Shown one piece after another: positions 38,370 through 47,410 of a stretch of DNA of 64,000 nt; position 1 is the stretch's first letter, and each line of letters starts with the position of its first letter. The stretch comes from Streptomyces sp. SA15 (GTDB lineage Bacteria > Actinomycetota > Actinomycetes > Streptomycetales > Streptomycetaceae), in assembly GCF_002291145.1 (NCBI RefSeq), contig NZ_NTGE01000058.1:62001-126000 (forward strand), written 5' to 3'. Position numbers and translations under genes: made by a program. The notes under the pieces are model-generated. The model had not been told where the DNA came from. It saw only the letters and a list, made by a program, of their open reading frames with translations, and did not search any database.

Positions 38370-40508
38370 GTGCAGAGAAGAAGACTTGGCAAAGCGCTGG
38401 GAACTTTCGTCGCGGGTTCAGCGATGCTGGGCCTGACCATGAGCAGCGCGCAGGCCTACAACCCGACGGGCGGGATCCTGTACCAGCTCGGCGACGAACC
38501 GTGCCTGAAGGGCCGGGGCAACTGCGCGATCTACGTCAAGTCGGCGCAGTTGGAGAGCGGACGTCTCGTCGCGGCATTCGAGAAGGCCACGGTCGTCCCG
38601 GAGACGGGAAGCGCCGACGGAGAGACGATGCCGGTCTACAAGAGCGACGACTACGGAACCTCGTGGCAGCCACTGGCGGACGTCAAGGCTCCGGCGTACC
38701 TCTCGAAGGACCCCAAGTACGCGAAGTACACGAGCAACTGGGCGAGCCCGTTCCTCTACACGCTTCCCCAGGACGTCGGCAAACTGAAGAAGGGCACGCT
38801 GCTCCTCGCGACCATCGTGACGGGCGACGACCACTACTACCTCGAGAACAAGGCAGCCGACCCGAACTGGACGCCGTCCAATGACGGAGACCGCAGCGAC
38901 ATGGCGCTCGCCCTGTACTCCAGCACTGACGAAGGCGAGAGCTGGAAAGTCCTCAACGTCATCGCGACAGGCGGCTGGCAGGGCGGCAGCGCGGGCGCGA
39001 TCGGCAGGAACGTCGCCAAAGCGAACACGTACAAGCAGGTCGATCCCCTCTGGGAGCCGTACCTGATGGTTCACGACGGCCAACTCGTCTGCTACTACTC
39101 CGACGAGAACGACTACCTCGGCTTCGACCCGGTCACCGGTGTGCCGAAACTGGATCCGGACAACGACACCGCCCCGGACTCGCACGGCCAGATCCTCGTC
39201 CACAAGACCTGGAACGGCCGCAGTGCGCAGTGGAGCGAGCCCGTCGTCGACGTCGCCGGCCTGACCCAGGACATGGGAGGCGGCAAGACGCAGATCGGAG
39301 GCGGCCGGCCGGGCATGACGACCGTCGTCCCGACGACGGACGGCAAGTGGCTGCTCCCGTACGAGTACTGGGGCGGCGGAACCAACACCCGATACGTGAT
39401 CGCCGACGACCCGCTGAAGTTCTACCGCGGCTCCACGGACGCCCCCGTCACCTCACTGCCGGTCGACGCCGGTTCGCGTCGGCTCGCGGTGAACGGCAGC
39501 CCGGTCGTCATCAACCTCCCCGACGGGCGCCTGGTGTACAACGCCGCCGGGAGCGGCAACGTCTGGGTCAACGAGAGCGGACGCAGCGACGGCGTGTGGA
39601 AGGAGTACCAGACGAATGCACCGGCCTCCTACAGCCGCAACCTGCAGTACGTCGAGGGCACCGGCCGCATCTCGATCCTCAACCACCAGGGCACCTCGAC
39701 GATCCGCTTCTCCGAGGTCGACCAGGGCCGCTCGGAGGGCGCCTACTACCAGCTCGTGAACCGCAAGACCGGGCAGGTCATCGGCACCGGCGGCAAGACC
39801 AACGACGCCAACATCGGCAACGGGGACGTTCCCGACGTCCGCCTGGAGGACGCCGGTTCGGTGGCGAACAAGGACACCCAGTACTGGCACGTGGTTGCCG
39901 CGCCGAAGGGCGGCACGACGCTGCTGAACAAGTCCGGCGGCCGCATGGCAGGCATCTGGACCGGGAACGCGACCGTCGGCCAGCGGATCGGCCAGTGGGT
40001 CGACAACAGCCCTACGGGCGTCTGGAACCTCATCAAGACCGCCGACGGGCACTACAAGTTCCAGGCTGCCAAGAACACCAACGTGTACTTGACCGGCGCA
40101 TCCGCCGGTGCGCCGCTGACCCTGCAGAACGCGGTCGCGGACGGCTCGCAGGAGTGGCAGCTCGTCCAGCAGGCGCCGACCCCCGCGGACCTGACGAAGG
40201 ACAGGCGGTCGAAGCGTCTGACCGCGAGCAGCGTCGAGAGGAACGCCACCCTGTCGCTGAACGCCGCCGCCTCGAACCCCGCGGGCACGGCCCTGCACGC
40301 GAACACGACGGGCCACGTCTACGCGTTCGCAGCCAACGGGGAGGCCACCGACCTCGGTCCGGTCTCCTTCGACGAGGACCAGAAGGGCAGCGTGACGCTT
40401 CCGGCGACGATCGTCGGCGGGAGCAAGATCAAGATCGCCGTGGTCTTCGACGACACACCCCTGTTGTGGGACGCGGTCACCGTGCGGGCCGCCGCCACCG
40501 AACGCTGA
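38370..40508 (+). CDS. Secreted sialidase-fold glycoside hydrolase-like protein with ricin-type domain
   Basis: GTG 38370 follows GAGGAGGGG. The 712-residue product has a signal ending near SSAQA-YN. Residues about 30-440 show a six-bladed propeller of the sialidase/BNR type (YKSDDYGTSWQPL and LYSSTDEGESWKV are Asp-box-like blades). A ricin/beta-trefoil lectin region (about 455-600: YYQLVNRKTGQVIGTGG, AAKNTNVYLTG, GSQEWQLVQQ) and a C-terminal beta domain follow. Enzymes of this plan include exo-sialidases and GH93 exo-arabinanases. With arabinan and galactan genes around it, an arabinanase role is attractive but unproven. It lies 63 bases after the GH42 stop. Confidence 0.75.
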   Translation: MQRRRLGKALGTFVAGSAMLGLTMSSAQAYNPTGGILYQLGDEPCLKGRGNCAIYVKSAQLESGRLVAAFEKATVVPETGSADGETMPVYKSDDYGTSWQPLADVKAPAYLSKDPKYAKYTSNWASPFLYTLPQDVGKLKKGTLLLATIVTGDDHYYLENKAADPNWTPSNDGDRSDMALALYSSTDEGESWKVLNVIATGGWQGGSAGAIGRNVAKANTYKQVDPLWEPYLMVHDGQLVCYYSDENDYLGFDPVTGVPKLDPDNDTAPDSHGQILVHKTWNGRSAQWSEPVVDVAGLTQDMGGGKTQIGGGRPGMTTVVPTTDGKWLLPYEYWGGGTNTRYVIADDPLKFYRGSTDAPVTSLPVDAGSRRLAVNGSPVVINLPDGRLVYNAAGSGNVWVNESGRSDGVWKEYQTNAPASYSRNLQYVEGTGRISILNHQGTSTIRFSEVDQGRSEGAYYQLVNRKTGQVIGTGGKTNDANIGNGDVPDVRLEDAGSVANKDTQYWHVVAAPKGGTTLLNKSGGRMAGIWTGNATVGQRIGQWVDNSPTGVWNLIKTADGHYKFQAAKNTNVYLTGASAGAPLTLQNAVADGSQEWQLVQQAPTPADLTKDRRSKRLTASSVERNATLSLNAAASNPAGTALHANTTGHVYAFAANGEATDLGPVSFDEDQKGSVTLPATIVGGSKIKIAVVFDDTPLLWDAVTVRAAATER

Positions 40509-40516
40509 TCCGTGGC

Positions 40517-40548
40517 TTGGGGTGAGCCGGCTTGTCGGCTCACCCCAA
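40517..40548 (+). terminator. Terminator after the sialidase-fold gene
   Basis: A 13-bp perfect stem, TTGGGGTGAGCCG with CGGCTCACCCCAA, encloses the loop GCTTGT, 9 bases past the stop codon. It closes the 32.9-40.5 kb transcription unit. Confidence 0.9.
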
Positions 40549-40639
40549 CCTCAGCTGTTTGTCCGTCACTGACAACGGGCTCACGCGGACTGCCTCGGCC
40601 ACGCGTCGTCGTAGAGCTTCCACATGACCTACAGCCGCC

Positions 40640-40929
40640 GGCCTGATGCTCCTGGCCCCGTCGTCGGCGCGGACCCCAGGGAGTGGGAGCGCATGATCGC
40701 GGTCAACGTCCAGGGCCTGCTGCACACCACCCACGCAGCCCTCCCGCACCTGCTCAAGGCCGCCGAGGAGGGCCCTCGCCAGGTAGCCGACATCGTCAAC
40801 ATCAGCTCGCTCGCCGGCCGCGCCGCCCTGGCTCCCGAGGACATCGCCGATGGCGTCACCTACATGGTCACTCGCCCCCGCCACGCCTCCATCGGCGAAC
40901 TGTGGATCACGCCCACTGACCAGCCCTGA
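40640..40929 (+). pseudogene. Short-chain dehydrogenase/reductase relic
   Basis: The frame reads GPVVGADPREWERMIAVNVQ, GLLHTTHAALPHLL and VADIVNISSLAGR, the middle of classical SDRs. It then jumps straight to ALAPEDIADGVTYMVTRPRH, their C-terminal end. The N-terminal NAD-binding part, the catalytic YxxxK region and about 70 residues are missing, and a frame change precedes PGPVVG. Confidence 0.82.
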
Positions 40930-41237
40930 CCGCCCCAACCGCCGCCACGCCCTCATAGTTCACTCGGCCATGCCCTTGCCCTGGGGACCGTAAACGCATT
41001 GATTTATACGATGTTGGGCACATGGCGCGTCTCGCAGAGAGGGGCCCTGGCTGGGCGCCTGACCTGGACCGTGCGCGCGCAGTCTCCAGCATCCGCCACT
41101 GAGGCGCCTGGTCATGAAGCCCCTGGTCGGCATGACCACCCTCATCCTGGGAGAAAATTGACCCCTCCTTTGCTGGGCGCTTGTTGAGGTTCACTGGCCG
41201 CGGCACACCCCAAGACCTCTCAAAGGAACGGCTCGGT
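40930..41237. other. Intergenic region with a 14-bp sequence shared with 24867-24880
   Basis: No gene is visible. ATCCTGGGAGAAAA at about 41147-41160 is identical to part of the inverted-repeat structure at 24840-24889. A modest A/T-rich patch (TTGATTTATACGATG, about 40999) could hold a promoter for the gene at 41238. Confidence 0.4.
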
Positions 41238-41957
41238 ATGCACTTCAACCCGATCGCCGCCCCCGCGGCTCGTCAGAGCGCCCGTCTCGTCAGGCTGGCG
41301 GCCGCGTCCCTGGCCTCCGCGGCGATGCTCACCTTGTTCTCGGCGGGCGCCGCGCAGGCGCATCACGGGTTCGACGACTTCGACACCGATCGCCTCTACT
41401 ACATAGCGGGTACCGTCTCGCAGGTCCGCTGGGGCGAGCCGCACTCCTACTTCACCGTGACCGTCGACGGAGATCTCCCCGCTGACACCCCCGAGCGCGA
41501 TCTGCCCGAGGGACTGCGGGACGCCCCCGACAGCGACCCGATCAACGCCGCACCGTCCTTCAGCGGGTCTCACGACGAGCTGGAGGTCACCATCGCGCCG
41601 CCGAGCTTCACGGGGATGTGGGGCCTGGACCGCGAACTCGAAGACGGCGAGCGGATCGAAGCCGTCGGTTACGTCGGCAGGAGTCACACTGACGAGTTCC
41701 GTCCGGTCGTGTTCTGGTACGAAGAGGGGAAGCCTGTCAACCAGGTGCTCAACGAGGAACTCCCGGCGACGCCGCTGCCGGTCCCGTATCCGGAGGGCGA
41801 CGCGGCGTCCGCTGACGCCGACCAGGATTCCCCGTCGGCCGCAGCGGACTCCGAGGGCACGTCACCGACCGTGGTGTGGGCCACGCTCGGTGGCGTACTG
41901 GTCGCCGGCATCGCAGGTGGAGCCTTCTACCTGCGACGACGCTCGTCCCGGGCGTGA
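41238..41957 (+). CDS. Exported DUF6152-like protein with C-terminal membrane anchor
   Basis: ATG 41238 follows AAGGAACG; the upstream extension to 41181 lacks support. The 239-residue product has a signal ending AAQA, then HHGFDDFDTDRLYYIAGTVS and QVRWGEPHSYFTVTVDG. That matches the DUF6152 pattern in which HH...FD precedes a G-V-x-W-NPH-like block. The mature protein begins with two His after the cleavage site, a possible amino-terminal metal site. An acidic Ala/Ser linker and a membrane helix (VVWATLGGVLVAGIAGGAFY) ending in RRRSSRA fix it to the cell surface. It is coupled to the DUF6644-like gene. Function unknown. Confidence 0.78.
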   Translation: MHFNPIAAPAARQSARLVRLAAASLASAAMLTLFSAGAAQAHHGFDDFDTDRLYYIAGTVSQVRWGEPHSYFTVTVDGDLPADTPERDLPEGLRDAPDSDPINAAPSFSGSHDELEVTIAPPSFTGMWGLDRELEDGERIEAVGYVGRSHTDEFRPVVFWYEEGKPVNQVLNEELPATPLPVPYPEGDAASADADQDSPSAAADSEGTSPTVVWATLGGVLVAGIAGGAFYLRRRSSRA

Positions 41958-41968
41958 CGGCACTCGTC

Positions 41969-42451
41969 ATGGACAGTGTCTTCTCCTGGCTGGAGGACAG
42001 CTGGTTCTCCGAGGTCGTCCGTGGCACGGCCTACCTCTACCCGGTGCTCGAAAGCGTCCACATCATCGGTATCGCCCTCCTCATCGGCCCGGCCGCAGCA
42101 TTCGATCTTCGGCTGCTGGGGCTCGGGCGGCGGACCCTGCGGGTGACGACCGCAGCCCACCACCTGCTCCGCCTGTCACACCTCGGCTTCGTGATCGCGG
42201 CGGTCACCGGCGTGGCCATGTTCGTGCCTGGCGCCGGCCTCATCGCCGACCGCGGCAGCGCTCCCTGGAAGCTCGGCCTCATCCTGCTCGCAGGCCTGAA
42301 CATCCTGATCTTCCATCGGCGGACCTACCGCAACGTGGCCGACTGGGACATGGAGCAGCCGACGCCTGTCGCAGCCCGGCTCGCCGCGATCGTCTCCCTA
42401 ACGTCGTGGTCGGGAGTCACGATCGCGGGGAGGCTCCTGGCCTACACCTGA
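41969..42451 (+). CDS. DUF6644-like integral membrane protein
   Basis: Either ATG 41969 or a GTG at 41954 that overlaps the previous TGA could start it; neither has a clear ribosome site, so coupling to the upstream gene is likely. The 160-residue product has four hydrophobic segments (YPVLESVHIIGIALLIGPAA, LSHLGFVIAAVTGVAMFVP, LGLILLAGLNILIF, and one near the end) and the DUF6644 signature ESVHIIGIALLIGPAAAFDL. Conserved His in the first helix could bind a metal or haem. DUF6152 and DUF6644 genes tend to be neighbours, as here. Role unknown. Confidence 0.78.
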   Translation: MDSVFSWLEDSWFSEVVRGTAYLYPVLESVHIIGIALLIGPAAAFDLRLLGLGRRTLRVTTAAHHLLRLSHLGFVIAAVTGVAMFVPGAGLIADRGSAPWKLGLILLAGLNILIFHRRTYRNVADWDMEQPTPVAARLAAIVSLTSWSGVTIAGRLLAYT

Positions 42452-42575
42452 TGCCGCCACAGCGGCACGCCGCACGGCGACCGCCCTCAGGTTCGGCCAG
42501 CTCACGGGGGGGGCGTTCGTCACACGCCAGGCCCATCCCGTCGCCGTAGCTCTCGGCCGGCGCAGTGGTCTGGAG

Positions 42576-42872
42576 TTGTGCGAGCTGTCCGGCAACCTCT
42601 ACATCGTGGAGATGTTCGACCACTTGGCCGCACGTCTTCAGATGGCCATCACGCTTCACGACGCCGCCGTCGACGATTCGTACGGAGTGGCGCACAGCCA
42701 CATCGAGATCCTGGACGCCGTGCAGTCGGGTGACGAGGCCGCCGCGGTCGAGGCCGTCGGCTCGCACGTCCTCACAACCGTCGGCGACCTCGTACGCCGC
42801 ATGGGCGGCGACCCCGCGCTTCTGCTCCCTCCCGGCGTCCACCGGGCTCCGGAGCCTGGAGCCGGAGCGTAA
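42576..42872 (+). pseudogene. GntR/FadR-type regulator relic (FCD domain only)
   Basis: The frame reads SGNLYIVEMFDHLAARLQMA, DSYGVAHSHIEILDAVQSGD and EAAAVEAVGSHVLTTV, the C-terminal half of an FCD ligand-binding domain with its metal-type His pair. The winged-helix DNA-binding half and the first FCD helices are absent upstream, where no frame continues the family. Confidence 0.72.
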
Positions 42873-43013
42873 CCCTCCACTCCTGTCCCTGGCGCCGTCG
42901 CAGGACCGGGTGCAGCGGAAGCCCTCGCGGCGTAACTCGTGAGATGAAAAGGCGCTGGAGAGCCGTGGTGCTCGGAGACGTCGCTGCGAAGCGTGCAGTG
43001 CGCGTTGCGGACG

Positions 43014-45818
43014 TCAGTCCGCTGTGCCGCTCAGCAGGGCTTCGAGCTCGGTAGCGGCGTTGGCGCCGCCGTCTTCGAGGAGGACCCTGTTCAGCAGGGC
43101 GGGCAGTCGGCGGGCGGGCAGGTCCAGGAAGGGGCCCAGTCGCCGGGCCACTTCTGCCGAGTCGCTGCCCAGGCCGTGCCGGGCCAGGACGTCGGCCGTC
43201 TGCCCCCAGAGCCGGGCGTCGTCCATCAGGTCCCGCACAGTGACCACGTCGGACGATGCCGAGGCGGGGCAGGGATCCTCGGTGGTCCAGGTGTGTGTGC
43301 CGTGAGCCACGGTCACCGGCGGCTGCCCGGAACCGGGCAGGTGGACGGTGGCCCGTGCCCCCACGGGCACGACCGCCTTCAGGTGGAAGCGGCCCTCCTC
43401 GCGCCGCCAGCCCACCGATGCCTCGCCGTACGGGGTGAGATGCACGGCCGTGGCGTGGGTGAGCGACCGGTGTGGCAGCGGGCGCACGGTGATCTCCCGG
43501 TAGCCGGGTGCGGCGGGGGCCAGTCCGGCCACGGTGCGGTGCATCCAGTCTGCGACGGCTCCGAGCGCGTAGTGGTTGAAGGAGGTCATCTGGCCGGGAT
43601 TGACCGTGCCGTCGGGCAGCATGCTGTCCCAGCGTTCCCAGACGGTGGTGGCGCCCATCGTCACGGGATACAGCCAGGAGGGGCAGCCCTTCTCCTGCAG
43701 CAGCCGGTGGGCGAGGTCCGGGTGGCCGGCGGAGGTGAGCGCGTCCGTCATCAGCGGCGTACCGACGAATCCGGTGGCGATCCTGAAGCCGTTCGTGCGG
43801 ACGAGGTCGGCGAGCCGGTGTCCGGCGGCCTCGCGCTGCTGGGAGGAGGCCAACAGGTCCCATTGCAGGGCCATGGCGTATGCGGTCGGCGAGTCGCCCA
43901 GGATCCGGCCCGCCGGGGTGACGAACGCGCGGGCGAACGCCTCCCGGGTCCGCTCGGCGAGCGCGGAGTACCGTGCGGCCTCCTCGGAGCGGCCCAGTAC
44001 CTCCGCGGTGCGGGCGACGATGTCCGCGCACCGGACCAGGCACGCGGTGGCGACGACGTCCGCGGGAGTGCGGGCGGCGAACGGGTCGTCGGGCGGTGCG
44101 GTGGGGTCGAGCCAGTCGCCGAACTGGAAGCCGCCCGCCCACACGCCGTCGGTGCTGAGCGAGGTGATCTTGTCTACCCAGGCGCGGGCGCTGGTGAACT
44201 GCCGCCGCAGGATGCCGCGGTCGGCGTACCGCTCGTACAGCACCCAGGGCACCACCGGCGCCGCGTCGCCCCAGGCCGCCGCGGTCGGGGCCGCGTTGTC
44301 CAGGATGTCGGGGATCACCCAGGGCACCGCGCCGTCGGGATGTTGCTCGGCGGCGAGGTCGGCGAGCCAGGAGGACAGGAAGCCCGCGGTGTCGAAGAGG
44401 AAGGCGGCGGTGGGGGAGAAGACCTGGATGTCGCCGGTCCAGCCGAGCCGCTCGTCGCGCTGCGGGCAGTCGGTCGGTACGTCCAGGAAGTTGCCCCGCG
44501 TGCCGCGGACGACGTTCTCGTGGAACTGCTCCAGGTCCGGGTCCGAGCAGGAGAACCAGCCCGTGCGGCGCAGGTCGCTACCGACGACCACGGCCTGCAG
44601 GTCCTCCACCTCCAAGTCGGTTACGCCGGTGACCTCGGCGTACCGGAAGCCGTGGAACGTCAGCGAGGGTTCGAGGACGGTCTCCCCGCTGCCGGCCAGG
44701 AGGTAGGTGTCGGTGGCGTCGGCCGTGCGCAGCGGCCTGGTGCACAGTTCCTCGTTCTCCAGAACCTCCGCATGCCGGACGGTGATCTCCGTGCCGGCCG
44801 CGGTGTCGCGCAGGCGCAGCCGGACCCAGCCGACGACGTTCTGCCCGAAGTCGACGAGAGTTCGGCCGGACGGCGACTGCCAGACCTTCAGGGCCGGCAG
44901 CACCTCGATGACGCGGACGGGCGGTCCCTCCGGGGCGACGAGCCGCGCGAGGTCCGCCTCCTCGTCGGACAGTACGTCCACCGGGCCATCGGCTTGGCCC
45001 GGGGTGAAGCGCAGGTCGGTGCGCTGACCCTGGTAGAGATCGTCGGCGACGATGCCGGTGTCCCGGGCCCGCCACTCATCGTCGGTCCCGAAGACTTCCA
45101 CCGAGCCGTCGGCATAGCGGACCTCCAGCTGCGCGAGCAGGGCCAGCCGGTCGCCGTACAGCGCGCGGTCACCCCACCAGCCGAGGTGGCCGCGGTACCA
45201 GCCGTTGCCGAGCACGACCGAGACGGTGTTCTCGCCCTCCCTGAGCAGCGCGGTGACGTCGTGGGTCTGGTAGCGCAGCCGGTGGCGGTAGCTGGTCCAG
45301 CCCGGGGCGAGGACCTCGTCGCCGACCCGAGCGCCGTTCAGGGACGCGGCGTAGACACCGTGAGCGGTGGCGTACAGACGAGCGGAGACCACGTCCGCCC
45401 GCAGCACGACCCTCCGTACGAGTTCCGGGGCAGGCACGTCCAAGGCGCCGTGATGGCGGGGCGTGATGAACCGAGCGGTCCAGTCGCCGGGGTGCAGCAG
45501 TCCGGTCTCCACGGTGGCGGGTGCGCTCCAGTCGCTCCACCGCGTTCCGGAGGCCACCCGGATCCGGACGCTCGCCCGGCCGCGTGAGGGCAGGGACGCG
45601 AACGGCCAGGGCACGAGCACCTGTTCGGCCGACTCGACCCGTACCGTCGTGGCGCCGTCCAGCTCCACCTCGTACGCCGTCTGCCGCCAGGCGGGGTCGT
45701 CAGTGCGGACCTGCCAGGACAGACGGGGTTCCGGGGTACCGACGCCGAGCGCGTCCTCCCGGTGCTCGAACCGGATGGCGACCACCGTGGTGTCGGGTTC
45801 AGGACGCTCAAGGCTCAT
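43014..45818 (-). CDS. GH78 alpha-L-rhamnosidase, cytoplasmic
   Basis: This 934-residue enzyme should release terminal alpha-L-rhamnose. Its N-terminal beta domains (IRFEHREDALGVGTPEPRLS, VLGNGWYRG) precede an (alpha/alpha)6 barrel with the acidic catalytic motif DCPQRDERLGWTGD near residue 450 and, downstream, SFNHYALGAVADWMH. A beta-sandwich C-terminus follows. There is no signal peptide, unlike the two GH78 enzymes at 57-63 kb, so it acts on imported rhamnosides. ATG 45818 has GGGAACGAG upstream. Operator-like sites at 45842-45870 lie 24-52 bases before the start, where the LacI proteins nearby would repress it. Confidence 0.94.
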   Translation of the reverse strand: MSLERPEPDTTVVAIRFEHREDALGVGTPEPRLSWQVRTDDPAWRQTAYEVELDGATTVRVESAEQVLVPWPFASLPSRGRASVRIRVASGTRWSDWSAPATVETGLLHPGDWTARFITPRHHGALDVPAPELVRRVVLRADVVSARLYATAHGVYAASLNGARVGDEVLAPGWTSYRHRLRYQTHDVTALLREGENTVSVVLGNGWYRGHLGWWGDRALYGDRLALLAQLEVRYADGSVEVFGTDDEWRARDTGIVADDLYQGQRTDLRFTPGQADGPVDVLSDEEADLARLVAPEGPPVRVIEVLPALKVWQSPSGRTLVDFGQNVVGWVRLRLRDTAAGTEITVRHAEVLENEELCTRPLRTADATDTYLLAGSGETVLEPSLTFHGFRYAEVTGVTDLEVEDLQAVVVGSDLRRTGWFSCSDPDLEQFHENVVRGTRGNFLDVPTDCPQRDERLGWTGDIQVFSPTAAFLFDTAGFLSSWLADLAAEQHPDGAVPWVIPDILDNAAPTAAAWGDAAPVVPWVLYERYADRGILRRQFTSARAWVDKITSLSTDGVWAGGFQFGDWLDPTAPPDDPFAARTPADVVATACLVRCADIVARTAEVLGRSEEAARYSALAERTREAFARAFVTPAGRILGDSPTAYAMALQWDLLASSQQREAAGHRLADLVRTNGFRIATGFVGTPLMTDALTSAGHPDLAHRLLQEKGCPSWLYPVTMGATTVWERWDSMLPDGTVNPGQMTSFNHYALGAVADWMHRTVAGLAPAAPGYREITVRPLPHRSLTHATAVHLTPYGEASVGWRREEGRFHLKAVVPVGARATVHLPGSGQPPVTVAHGTHTWTTEDPCPASASSDVVTVRDLMDDARLWGQTADVLARHGLGSDSAEVARRLGPFLDLPARRLPALLNRVLLEDGGANAATELEALLSGTAD

Positions 45819-45856
45819 GCCAGTTCTCGTTCCCAGTTGTGTGCAACGTTCTACGT

Positions 45857-45870
45857 TTGAAACGACTCAA
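45857..45870. promoter_or_regulatory. LacI-type operator before the cytoplasmic GH78 gene
   Basis: TTGAAACGACTCAA is a near-palindrome matching the sites at 47373 and 53906. GCAACGTTC (45842-45850) beside it may be a second half-strength site. Confidence 0.7.
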
Positions 45871-46008
45871 CACTGAGTGAAGATGTGTGACGCGTCAAGG
45901 GGAGCGACGGGAAATTCCCAGCGGGCGGACGCCCGGCCGCCTCGTCGTCGGTCCGGTGTCCGTCCGGCGTGGATCCGCCCGCCTCGCGCTGGGGGGCGTG
46001 GCGGTTGA

Positions 46009-47049
46009 TCAGGCGCCGGGCGGTGCCGTGCTGCCGCGCGTCACCAGGTGCGGTGTCGACGCCATGACGACAGCGCGGTCACGCCGCTTCTCGATGCGCT
46101 CCAGCAGCAGCCGGGCCGCGGTCTCGCCCATCATGGCGCCCGCCTGGTCGACGCTGGTCAGGCTCACGGGGGCGAGGGCGGCGACGGAGGTGTTGTTGTA
46201 TCCGGCGAGCGAGAGGTCGCCGGGGATGCGCAGGCCGAGCTCGGCGGCGGCCCGGAAGACGCCGGTCGCGGCGACGTCCGCGCCGGCGAAGATCGCCGTG
46301 GGCGGGCGGGTGGAGGTGAGCAGTTCCATGGCGCCGCGGTAGCCGCCCTCGTCCGAGTACCCGGAGCGCACCACCCGGGCCAGGTCCGCCAGGCCGTGCT
46401 GGGTCATCGCTGCGTGATAGGCGGCCCTGACGTGGTGCTCGGGCCGCTGCTCCCATCCGCTGCCCCGCACCGTCGGATGCGAGATGTGGGCGATGTCTCG
46501 GTGCCCCAGGCCGACCAGGTGGTCGATGACCAGGTCGACGCCGGCCCCGTCCTGGTTGACGACGCAGTCGTACGCCTGCGAGGGGTCATGGTGGCCGATC
46601 ACCACCGTCGGCACCTCGGCAGCGATGCGCACCACCTCCGTGCGGGGAACGGCGGGAGCGATCAGGATTAGCCCGTCCATCTGCCGGTCCACCATGGCGT
46701 GGATCAGTTTGGTCTGATCCTCCATCTCGGAGGAGACGCTGGAGCCGATGAACAGCGCGTACTCGGTGTTCCGCAGTTGCGCGTCCACCCCCTCCAGCAG
46801 ATCGGCGTAGAAGGCGTTGCGGATGCTCGCGAGCAGAACGCCGATCGTGTAGGTGCGGCCCCTCATGCCACGTGCGGCGGCGTGCGGGCGGTAGCCCAGT
46901 TCGGCCATGGCCGTCTGCACCCGTTCCCGCATCGTGGGGCTCACCCCGTAGGCGTTGCGCAGCACCTTCGACACGGCGGAGGTGGACACGCCCGCGGTGC
47001 GCGCGACGTCCGTAATGGTGACCCTTTTCGAGCCGCCTGCCGATTGCAT
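46009..47049 (-). CDS. LacI/GalR-family regulator 2 (rhamnose/arabinose locus)
   Basis: ATG 47049 follows GGAGGGGA by 5 bases and gives 346 residues. The DNA-reading part is VTITDVARTAGVSTSAVSKV followed by LRNAYGVSP, with the hinge AARGMRGRTYTIGVLL and a ligand domain (PTAIFAGADVAATGVFRAAA; LSLAGYNNTSVAALAPVSLT). It diverges from the transporter operon at 47411 and follows the GH78 gene, so it likely represses both. The regulator at 52571 has almost the same recognition helix, which predicts shared operators. Confidence 0.93.
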   Translation of the reverse strand: MQSAGGSKRVTITDVARTAGVSTSAVSKVLRNAYGVSPTMRERVQTAMAELGYRPHAAARGMRGRTYTIGVLLASIRNAFYADLLEGVDAQLRNTEYALFIGSSVSSEMEDQTKLIHAMVDRQMDGLILIAPAVPRTEVVRIAAEVPTVVIGHHDPSQAYDCVVNQDGAGVDLVIDHLVGLGHRDIAHISHPTVRGSGWEQRPEHHVRAAYHAAMTQHGLADLARVVRSGYSDEGGYRGAMELLTSTRPPTAIFAGADVAATGVFRAAAELGLRIPGDLSLAGYNNTSVAALAPVSLTSVDQAGAMMGETAARLLLERIEKRRDRAVVMASTPHLVTRGSTAPPGA

Positions 47050-47096
47050 GGGGTCCCCTCCGTTGTCATGCACCGCTTGCCCTTGTGGGGTTTCCG

Positions 47097-47385
47097 GAAC
47101 GTTACCTGCGGATGGCTTGACGGCTCCGGTCTGTTCGCTTCACCCTTTGGGACAGCTCTTCGTAGAACGTTACACGAAAGGTCATATGGCAGGGCCCGCC
47201 GATGGGTGGCTGCGGTACAGCCGGGTCGCCCAGGGTGTCAGAAGTGGTCGATCGCGCCAGAGGGTCCAGGGGTGCGAGCGGGGGTGTCGAGGGGCTGATC
47301 TGCCCGGTGCTCGCGTCCGCCGCAGAGCCGCAGGTCCATGCGTCACTGTCGCGAGGTGCCATACCCCCTTGATTGAAACGATTCA
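47097..47385. promoter_or_regulatory. Divergent promoter region with three LacI-type sites
   Basis: GAACGTTAC occurs at 47097-47105 and 47165-47173, near the regulator's promoter, and TTGAAACGATTCA at 47373-47385, 26 bases before the binding-protein ATG. All carry the AACG core typical of LacI/GalR operators. Confidence 0.65.
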
Positions 47386-47410
47386 TCCCGCTCGAACGAA
47401 GGAACTTTCC

